Shown: positions 55,844-64,000 of the stretch, piece by piece | Numbering within the stretch: the first letter of the stretch is position 1 | Layout: the number at the start of each line of letters is the position of its first letter | From: Okapia johnstoni | Taxonomy: Eukaryota; Chordata; Mammalia; Artiodactyla; Giraffidae | Direction of reading: 5' to 3' | DNA length: 64,000 nt | Assembly (NCBI GenBank): GCA_024291935.2 | Contig: CM044321.1 | Span: 60,506,985-60,570,984 of the forward strand | Notes under the pieces: model-generated | Seen by the model: only the letters and a program-made list of their open reading frames with translations | What the model was told of the DNA's origin: nothing | Database searches by the model: none | Translations under genes and position numbers: made by a program

Positions 55844-56924
55844 TAAACACAGAGGTTATAACATTAACTGTGTTAAGGTGTTATAACACTAAAGGAATAA
55901 AGTAATAGGTCATTTGCTTCATATATTAAACATATGTCTAAATAGCTAAGTTTAAATAAAATCACAAGTGAATTAGAATTAACAGCAACAAAGGCAAGCC
56001 TTCCATTTCTGTTCCCCTCCTGCCCCATCCTTGATGAGGCTGAGAGAGAGGGGAGGAGGAGAGAAATTGAAGTCGCAATTGGATTGGACTGAATTGTCAT
56101 AACTGGAGGATCTAAAAGTTCTGAGATTAATCTGACCATCCTATTTTACAATGCAAGCCAGGCCCTTCTCTTGCTGCACATGTTCGTCTTCTGTAGCACA
56201 TCATCTTCATTCCCTGTCACACGCCAGGTGCTACATATTTTATTTATTTGATATGTTTTATTTACTGTCTTCCTCTCTCACCTCTGCCTTCAACTCCAAA
56301 TGTAAACTCCACAAGAGCAAGGATCTTCGTTTCTAACTGCTGTTTCCCTAGCATCTAGAATCACACTATCCATTTTGTAGCCCCTCCTTACTTGTGACTA
56401 CTTAACTTTAACTTAATTACAAAATAATCTAAAACTCAGTGCTGCAGTTGTACTAGCCGCATGGAGGTCCTCAACAGTCACCTGTGGCTAGTGGCTACCA
56501 TGTTAGGTTTCTTGTTTGCCTCGTTTTTATAGTAAATTAATTAACTTGATCACAATGATAGGAATTCAGAATGTTAATTCTGTGTACCCTAATAAAAAAT
56601 AGGAACATTTGCTTATTCATTCAACAAATACTGATTGACCATCGTTGGTGTACTAGGTGAAGCATTGAAGAAGGCTGCCCAAGGTCTCTGCTGTCACATC
56701 CCAGTCAGGGAGGCTGACATAAATATGTAAACAGGTTTGGTGAGAGAGGTGCTCAGTGAATGTGTTGAGTAAATGAAAAATCATTTCAGGCAGTGATGGA
56801 GAGGGCAGATGGGCTTCACGAGATGTGAAAGTGACTGAAAAAGTGACTGTTGAGCTAAGTTAGGAAGATGTGAAGGAGCCAATCATACAACAGTCTTTGT
56901 GAAGGATGTTCCAGGGACAAGAAT
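55844..56924. repeat. Unassigned intergenic with an ancient repeat-like segment
   Basis: At about 56,610-56,790, cattcaacaaatactgattg … tgtactaggtgaagcattga recalls a widespread old mammalian repeat. The family is not assigned and the rest is unrecognised. Confidence 0.35.
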
Positions 56925-56927
56925 GTG

Positions 56928-57062
56928 CTGTGCTTAGTTGCTCAGTCGTGTCCGACTCTTTGCAACCCCATGGACTGTCGCCCGCCAGACCCCTCTGCCC
57001 ATGGGGATTCTCCAGGCAAGAATACTGGAGTGGGTAGCCATGCCCTCCTCCAGGGGATTGTC
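56928..57062 (-). mobile_element. Bov-A SINE
   Basis: gctcagtcgtgtccgactct … gcaagaatactggagtgggt … cctcctccagggga on the + strand. Confidence 0.88.
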
Positions 57063-57467
57063 AAAGCTAACAGCCCAGCAAGGCTGTACAGAGAACAGGA
57101 AGAAAGCCTAGGTTACTGGGGTGCAGTGGGCAAGGGGTGCAGAGAGGTAGGGAAGGCCATCAGAGCAGTAGGCAGTGTGGTCATTTCACAGTGTCTGTGC
57201 AATAGACTCCTTCTTATATTCAAGATTTTAAATTGGTGAAAAAAAATGACCTAAATTAGGTTACTAAGGATCACGTTGGTGGTTGAGTAGAGAAAATGTT
57301 GTGGGAGAGTGAGAATGAGGGGACAGAGACGGGGTAGGTAACTGCAGAAGCAGTCAAGGCCCAAGACAATGAGAGCTGGGATGCGGGCTCTGGATGGCGG
57401 GACAAGAGATGGCAGAACTCCCAGCAGTCTTTTGGTAGAAGTATGTGCATGTATGTGAGCACTCTCT

Positions 57468-57510
57468 CTCACACACACTCCATACACACCACACACACAC
57501 CATACTACAC

Positions 57511-57561
<51 letters not shown>

Positions 57562-58456
57562 ACCACCACACCACACACCCACCACCACCACACAATACAC
57601 ACACCACACAACAAACCCACACACCACACACACACACACACACACCCACCACACACACCACACCACACCACACCACACACACACCACACACACACACCAC
57701 ACACCAACCACACCACACACACACACACACCAACACCACACACACACACCACACACACCATGCACACCACACCAGGCACACCACACCATACCACACACAC
57801 CACACATACCACAGCACACACACTACACATACCACACCACACACACACACCACACATACCATACCATGCACACCACACCACACACACCACAAACACACAC
57901 ACACCACACACACATACACACTACCACGCGCACACACACCACACATACCATACCACACATACCACACCACCACACACACATACCACATATACACCACATA
58001 CCATAACACACACACCACACAACACCACACACACACCCCTCACACCCCACACATAATACCACACATATCACATCCACACACACCCTCTTCATATACACAA
58101 ACACCACACACACACACACACATCCCCCACACCAGAGACTGCACATACACCCACTACACCTCATACCCTCCTCATGCACACATACACCCCCCACACCAGA
58201 GATCGCACACATACATACAGCACCACACCACACACCCTCTTCACACAAACACACCACATACATCCCCACACCAGAGACCGCACACACCCACTACACCCAC
58301 CACACCTGACACCCTCCTCATACATATACACACACACCCCCCACATCAGAGACTACACACACCCACTACACCCACCACACCCACCACACCTCACCCCCTC
58401 ATAACACACATCACACTACACACTGCCTCACACACACACACACACACACACACATG
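57468..58456 (+). repeat. ~1-kb CA/CACC-rich satellite with ~75-bp tandem repeat
   Basis: Long (CA)n runs are mixed with cac/cca-rich variants over about 600 bp. From about 58,080 to 58,400 a longer unit recurs about every 75 bp (ccctcttcata / ccctcctcatgc / ccctcttcaca / ccctcctcata, each followed by caccagaga or catcagaga). The long ORFs in all frames are only repeat translation (His-Thr or Val-Cys). Confidence 0.95.
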
Positions 58457-58588
58457 CGTGTGCTGCATCCATATTTTATATAACATGAGATTATTCTTGC
58501 CTCCAGAGGGCACTTGAACATTACAAATGCCTCCAAGGGTCAGAGCAAACTAACTCAGAGAAGCCGTTTCCCTGAGGTTTTAATTTGC

Positions 58589-58861
58589 TGCTGCTGCTGC
58601 TGCTAAGTTGCTTCAGTCGTGTCCGACTCTGTGCGATCCCACAGACGGCAGCCCACCAGGCTCCCCCGTCCCTGGGATTCTCCAGGCAAGAACACTGGAG
58701 TGGGTTGCCATTTCCTTCTCCAATGCATGAAAGTGAAAAGTGAAAGTGAAGCCGCTCAGTCATGTCTGACTCTTGGTGATCCCAAGGACTGCAGCCTACC
58801 AGGCTCCTCCATCCATGGGATTTCCCAGGCAAGAGTACTGGAGTGGGCTGCCATTGCCTCT
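58589..58861 (-). mobile_element. Bov-A2 SINE with (TGC)n and 13-bp target-site duplication
   Basis: This is a dimer with the linker gcatgaaagtgaaaagtgaa and (tgc)n at its end. ggttttaatttgc flanks it at 58,576-58,588 and 58,862-58,874. Confidence 0.93.
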
Positions 58862-58874
58862 GGTTTTAATTTGC

Positions 58875-59440
58875 GGGGCCAGGAAAGCAGAGAAAACAAC
58901 CTTAACTGAAGCTGCAGCCTTTGCTTACTGGCACTTAAATCCTCTTCTTTTAAAAATGAAACTTTCTTGCGAAAGCTCATATAATAAGCCAGCAATTTGG
59001 GCTTTGAGACATGACTGTAAGTTAATGAAATGATACAGCCGTCCTCCCACTGGACGAACAGGAGAGAGGGAGTCTGACCAGTGGAGGAGGGAGGGGACGG
59101 CTTCCCAGCAGAGCAGCCTGACCAGCGGGCCAGGCCCAGGTCGGGGGAGGCCTGAGGCGGCGGCTCCGAGGAGCCTGAGGGCAGCAGAGAGACTGGCGCC
59201 TGGAGAGAATGAGTATGGGAAGGCGTGGGGTAGGGGGCCAGGGAACTTTCAGACACTGCAGAACAGGGCCCAGGAACAGTTCTGCCTCGAAATATCTCTG
59301 TCACCTCCAGAAATCACTTGCTAAGCAAGGTCAACATAATTCTCTGACTTCTGCTGGGCAACACACATTAGAATGACGTGATGCTGGTCTTCAATAAACT
59401 GAAAGTCTGAAGAAATTTTACATATAAATCTACTGAGAAT
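58875..59440. other. Intergenic, short GC-rich patch, no gene recognised
   Basis: 59,050-59,220 is GC-rich with a few CpGs but lacks the density of a CpG island. No exon is recognised. Confidence 0.4.
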
Positions 59441-59442
59441 GG

Positions 59443-59563
59443 GAGAAGGGAATGGTAACCCACTCCTTTCTCTTGCCTGGAATCCCATGGACAAAAGTGC
59501 CTGCTGGGCGATAGTCCATGGGGTCACAAAGAGTCGGAAACGACTGAGCAACTAACACACACA
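59443..59563 (+). mobile_element. Bov-A SINE with target-site duplication
   Basis: gagaagggaatggtaaccca … aagagtcggaaacgactgag, with tactgagaatg on both sides (about 59,431 and 59,566). Confidence 0.88.
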
Positions 59564-60076
59564 CGTACTGAGAATGAGTCATTTTACACAGAGGAGGAAA
59601 AGGCAAGCATCTAGACAGTCTAATTTGAAAGGGCACAAAACCACTTCCTCTTCCGTCTCTTCTTGTGTACATGGTGCCGCTGCAGGTCTCACAGTCCCCT
59701 CCCCCCTCCCCCGACCTTCGTTTTGGGCGCTGAAGACCTTGTGATCAGACTTGTGTCCTCTGGGGAGCTCCTCCACCTGGGTGCCCACAGGAGCTTGTGC
59801 GTGTGTCACTTTGCACTATTGCCCTGTGCATCTTGTCCTATTACCTTCTAACCTGCTGGGGGGCCCACCCAGATCATTAGCCTCTTGAAGCAGGAGTGAA
59901 TTCTTACTCATTTTCGCATTCCAAGGGGACTAAAACCTTGTTTTTACATAATAAATGTTCCATGTTTATATTGATCCCATACATCTGTATTTATTTTATA
60001 TAAATTCACATATATAGTCATCTGTTTTAGGCTGTGTTTGATACTCTAGTTTGCCCTGGTCTATAAACTTGATTGG

Positions 60077-60290
60077 GCTTCCCTGGTGGTTCAGTCGGTA
60101 AAGAATCCGCCTGCAATGTGGGAGACATGGGTCCAATCCCTAGGTTGGGAGGATCCCCTGGAGGAGGGCATGGCAATCCACTCCAGTATTCTTGCTTGGA
60201 GAATCCCCATGGACAGAGACCAGTGGGCTGCAGTCCATGGGTTTGCAAGGAGTCGGACACGACTGAGCGACTAACCACACAGCACAGCAG
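60077..60290 (+). mobile_element. Bov-tA SINE
   Basis: gggcttccctggtggttcag … ctccagtattcttgcttgga … ggagtcggacacgactgagc. Confidence 0.92.
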
Positions 60291-60845
60291 ATTAGTGGGA
60301 AATATATGTACATACAGGGAGAAAGATAAAAATTTCCCACTGTGGAAGATGTGGAGACCAAACTGCTCTTCCTCTACCTCTGAAGGAAGAAGACAAATAT
60401 TGCATCTCTGCCATGCACACAGCCATGCCCCACCCAGACCCAGAAAGAAACAAGACAAGCTTTGCCTCGGGTGAGTGGTCCTGTCTCACTCTTCTCTTCC
60501 TTCTGTGCCTTTAGCTTGTACATTGCCTTTGAAAGATGCCCATAATGATTTAACACTTTTGCTAGGAGGCTCGAAAGTAAACTGAAGCGGTTGGCTAAAA
60601 CCACTAGATAAGCGAGTATATTCTTCAGGCTTATTTCACAAAGAGCAAACTTCAGTGCAGCTGTGCCTCTAGAGACTTGGCTTAGTTGGATTTCCAAATA
60701 TTGACTGTCCTTGTTCCATGTTCCATGGTGTCATGATCTGCTGTGACACATAATTATCCTGAGTTGGATCATGCTGACGTCATTCAGAAAATTAAGAGGC
60801 GTCGAGAGCAGACATGTGGTCTGCAAGGGGGAGGACGGGGTGGGG
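60291..60845. other. Intergenic, nothing recognised
   Basis: No repeat or exon was identified. Confidence 0.4.
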
Positions 60846-60849
60846 GAAG

Positions 60850-61076
60850 GATGGATTGGGAGTTTGGGATTAGTGGGTGCAAACTATAATATATAGGATG
60901 GATAAACAACAAGGTCCTTCTGTACAGCACTATATTCAATATCCTGTGATAAACCATAATGGGAAAGAATACGAAAAAGAATATGTATATATGTATAACC
61001 AAATCACTTTACAGCAGAAATTAACACAACATTGTAAATCAACTACAGTTCAATAAAACACATTTTTTAAAAAAGA
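60850..61076 (+). mobile_element. L1 3'-UTR fragment
   Basis: attgggagtttgggattagt … gtccttctgtacagcactat … aaattaacacaacattgtaa, then an A-rich end. Confidence 0.8.
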
Positions 61077-61082
61077 AAATTA

Positions 61083-61235
61083 GGGACTTCTCTCGTGGTC
61101 CAGTGGCTAAGACTCTGAGCTCCCAACGCAGGGGACCCAAGTTCAATCCCTGGTCAGGGAACAAGATCTCACATGCTGCAACTAAGACCTGGTGCAGCCA
61201 AATAAATAGATATTTAAAAAAAAAGAGAGAAAGAA
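61083..61235 (+). mobile_element. CHR-type SINE
   Basis: gggacttctctcgtggtcca … gttcaatccctggtcaggga … gcaactaagacctggtgcag, A-rich end. Confidence 0.88.
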
Positions 61236-61489
61236 AATTAAGTGAGATAACAGATATAAATTGTTCAGTGCTCAATATGGCAGTTAATGTTGTTGTTATC
61301 AGTACTTACTACACTGGAGATATATATGGCACCTTCCGATTTTGTGGGAAAAGTTTTACTTTTCTGTACTCTTTTGCAAAGAAGCATTGAAAGTTGATTT
61401 AGAGTTGATTTTAGGAAAAAGGATTATTTTGCACATCAAATTAAGTACACTGATTCTATGAAATGGAAATACAAAATCATCAATCCTGG

Positions 61490-61735
61490 GTATTCAACAA
61501 AGTCAACCGATACATAAAATAAACAACAAAATCCTACTTTATTTATTTATTCATTTTTGACCATAACACACGGCTTACAGGATCTTAGTTCCCTGACCAG
61601 GCATCGAACCCAGGGCCCCAGCATTGAGAGAGCCAAGACCTAACCACTGGACTGTAAGGGAATTCTCGACAAAGTCCTAATTCGTAGTCCAAGAAACTAG
61701 ATTCAATATCTTATGATAAACCATAATGGAAAAAA
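61490..61735 (+). mobile_element. L1 3'-UTR fragment split by CHR SINE
   Basis: cataaaataaacaacaaaat is followed, beyond a - strand CHR (61,533-61,668), by tcaatatcttatgataaacc. acaaaatccta/acaaagtccta flank the SINE. Confidence 0.7.
61533..61668 (-). mobile_element. CHR-type SINE
   Basis: Reverse: ttcccttacagtccagtggt, gttcgatgcctggtcaggga, then aactaagatcctgtaagccg and an A-rich end. Confidence 0.85.
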
Positions 61736-62261
61736 ATTATGTCCACTGACCATGAAAATAAAATAGAAGATTGTATAGCTAAAATAAATATATTGCTATC
61801 AATGAAAACTAGTGTATAATAGACAACGAGGCAACATATTTATTGGCAAATGAAGTCACAAATACCGGTAATGCTAGTGCCTGAAAAGCAATTCATAATC
61901 TAGATTAAATCTGGTTGCCTATGAAGCATATGCAGACAGAGCAAGTCTGACGTAAAGTAGAGTAAAACAAGCAGCAACCTTTTCGATGAATGTGTCAGCA
62001 AGTAGCCACAGTACCTGTAAAACAGCTGTGCTATGACATTTGTGTCCCACCCTCCTGGGACCGGGGAAAAGTGGCTTCTCTATCCGTCCTATTGTGGTCC
62101 ACTAGCAGGAACAGATTGGCAGCAAACGTTAGGTTAGCAGAATATCTCTAACTTTTCCTGAACTTTCAAGGTGTCTTATTCATTTAGATCTTTCCCAGAT
62201 ATATCATTTACTCAGATCTAAGGTGTGTCATAAAATTAGCATAGTAATTTTTGTTTAAAAC

Positions 62262-62372
62262 TTATTTTTTGACCGTGCTGCACAGCTTGAGGGATCTTAG
62301 TTCCCTGACCAGGTGTTGAACTCCAGCCCCATGCAGTGGAAGCATGGAGCCCTAATGACCACTAGAGAAGTT
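62262..62372 (-). mobile_element. CHR-type SINE fragment
   Basis: gagggatcttagttccctga and ggtgttgaactccagcccca on the + strand. It abuts the next SINE. Confidence 0.8.
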
Positions 62373-62589
62373 CATGCTCAGTGGCTTCAGTCATGTCCAG
62401 CTTTTTGCGACCGTATGGACTGCAGCCCACCAGGCTCCTCTGTCCATGGGATTTTCCAGGCAAGAATATTGGAGTGGGTAGCCATGTCCTTCTCTAGGGG
62501 ATCTTCCTGACCCAGGGATCAATCCCATGTCTCCTGTGTCTCCTTCATTGCAGGCAGATTCTTTACCATTGAGCCACCAGGGAAGTCCC
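62373..62589 (-). mobile_element. Bov-tA SINE
   Basis: catgctcagtggcttcagtc … gcaagaatattggagtgggt … gagccaccagggaagtccct. Confidence 0.9.
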
Positions 62590-63643
62590 TAGCATAGCCA
62601 TTAAATAATGTAGGAAATGAATCTGGGGTAGATTAGATATTATGGGAAGGAAGTTCATGAACATGAACTGAAATGGCAAGTACCATTAAGCTAAGCTGCT
62701 ATTTAAATATTTTTTGTTGCTCTTTGGTAATACTGTATAATTTATCCTGTTTCTCTATGTCTATGCAATTTTAATACTATGCATAACAGTTTTTCAGCTT
62801 AGTGAATCACCAGTTATCAAATCCCACTTCGAGCTCATTAGCTAACACATTTCAAATGATTGTTTATTCAGGGAGTGCCTTGGAATTAGAGTAGTATACA
62901 TAATTTGGGTGGAGTGTGTGTGCATGGGTGTGTTTTACATGGAAATATATATAACTCATATTGGACTCTAAGCAGCTATCAACACAGGCTTCAAATACCC
63001 GGTTCTGGCAGCCAGCCCCACCCTTTCCCTCTGTAACCGGTGACACTCGAGGGCAGTTCTAATTCTCAAAGCTGGTGCTTCCTGCCTGCCCATCCTGCTA
63101 CAGAGAGCCAAGAATGCCTATCTGTGTGTCAGGATATGACCCCTGCTAAACTCTCAGGCTGGCCTCTCCCAAGGATGTGCCATAATCAGAACATTTGAAA
63201 AACTCTTCTCAACATCAAATACTAAGTATTCATATGGCTTCACAAGACAATGGAATGCAATATTGATCTTCCTTTTACTTAGATTTCCACCTTCGAATTA
63301 TAGATTCCAGAGGTCTGCAGCACCATGAATTGACTGGGATCAATAGTCTCCTGATTAAAAAAAAAAATTCTTTCACTTCATTTTCTTTAGCACCTGCATG
63401 TAAAAATACATTATAGTTCTTTAAAAAAAAAACCAACAATATATTCTCTCTAATATATCTGATAAGTGTTGACTGATGAAAGTTCACTCTTAGGCCCAGA
63501 AGTAGTAATTGCTGAGAAAAGTTGACTTTGATATTCTCCAGGAGTGCCACATTTGAAATCATAAGATATCCTTCTAAAGGACATTGTTTAATAGCCTTCT
63601 AGATAATTTAACATTCTCACCCAAAATTGTTTTCTGCAGGAAT
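62590..63643. other. Intergenic, nothing recognised
   Basis: AT-rich. No supported feature. Confidence 0.4.
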
Positions 63644-63661
63644 TTTGGAGCTGGCAATGCA

Positions 63662-63695
63662 AAATTTTTGCACCCAGAAGGGTGCAAAATTTTAT
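63662..63695. other. Near-perfect inverted repeat (hairpin)
   Basis: aaaatttttgcaccc, a 4-base agaa loop, then gggtgcaaaatttt. The arms pair over 14 bases with one bulged T. Confidence 0.9.
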
Positions 63696-63879
63696 ATAGA
63701 TTGAAATATGAAGTCTTTAAAAGACCATCAGGATGGTTGGAAATGAGGGGAAAAACCCAGCATAATATACTGGTAAGGTGAATGGACTTAATTAAAAGTG
63801 TGCTTGGCTGTGGTAGCAAGTCTTCAAATATGGTCCTGCCTCCTGGAATAAGCCACACATCCTGAAATTTGAAGGGAAA

Positions 63880-64000
63880 TGTAATTCCCTCCAGTGGTTC
63901 AGTAATCAAACATACACCTGTCAGTGCAGGAGACACAAGTTCGATCCCTAGGTCAGGAAGATCCCCTGGAGGAGAGTACAGCAACCCACTCCAGTATTCT
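63880..64000 (+). mobile_element. Bov-tA SINE, cut by window edge
   Basis: ccctccagtggttcagtaat … gttcgatccctaggtcagga … actccagtattct at the last base. Confidence 0.88.

Noticed and set aside
57251..58404. Long ORFs rich in His/Thr or Val/Cys
   Set aside because: They are direct translations of CA/CACC repeats in every frame.
57468..58456. CRISPR array
   Set aside because: The repeats are contiguous low-complexity satellite with no unique spacers, in a vertebrate genome.
47000..64000. Expected MRPS31 gene on the right (neighbour of SLC25A15 in human)
   Set aside because: No MRPS31 peptide was recognised. Given the human spacing of about 18 kb, its first exon probably lies just beyond the window.

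Overview
This is vertebrate nuclear DNA from a ruminant, most likely a bovid such as cattle. The evidence is the dense load of Bov-tA/Bov-A2 SINEs, BovB (RTE) LINEs, CHR-type tRNA-Glu SINEs and artiodactyl L1s, together with spliced genes whose exons have GT-AG boundaries. There is no bacterial-style gene packing. Family names for repeats come from remembered consensus sequences, not from a RepeatMasker run.

Two real genes face each other tail to tail. On the left (+ strand, about 1.4-5.2 kb) are the last three coding exons of a TPTE/TPTE2-type voltage-sensor phosphatase gene. They encode the end of its PTEN-like C2 domain and are followed by a 3' UTR with AATAAA. The rest of that gene lies left of the window. 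On the - strand, from a CpG-island promoter at about 46.6 kb down to a poly(A) signal at 7.88 kb, lies the complete SLC25A15 (ORC1) gene for the mitochondrial ornithine/citrulline carrier. It has a non-coding exon 1 and six coding exons, which join in frame to exactly 301 codons plus stop. The 3' ends of the two genes are about 2.7 kb apart.

SLC25A15 intron 3 (15,970-36,168) is a 20-kb transposon nest. It holds a rearranged BovB block, an old L1, and a Tigger1-like DNA transposon split by a near full-length L1. That L1 was itself split by a processed SSR1 (TRAP-alpha) retrocopy with a 14-bp target-site duplication. A second processed retrocopy, MRPS23 on the - strand at 52.17-52.99 kb with a 16-bp duplication, lies upstream of SLC25A15. 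Both retrocopies keep long open frames and each carries one late disabling change.

The right third (47-64 kb) has no recognised gene. It holds SINEs, ancient MIR-like and DNA-transposon remnants, a (CT)n(GT)n tract, and a roughly 1-kb CA/CACC-rich satellite that grades into a roughly 75-bp tandem repeat. A near-perfect hairpin lies inside an exon-like open stretch near 63.7 kb. I found no convincing unknown system. The most useful results are the TPTE2 exons, which are too short and split to show up as long ORFs, the nested insertion history, the two retrocopies and the hairpin/exon-like element.
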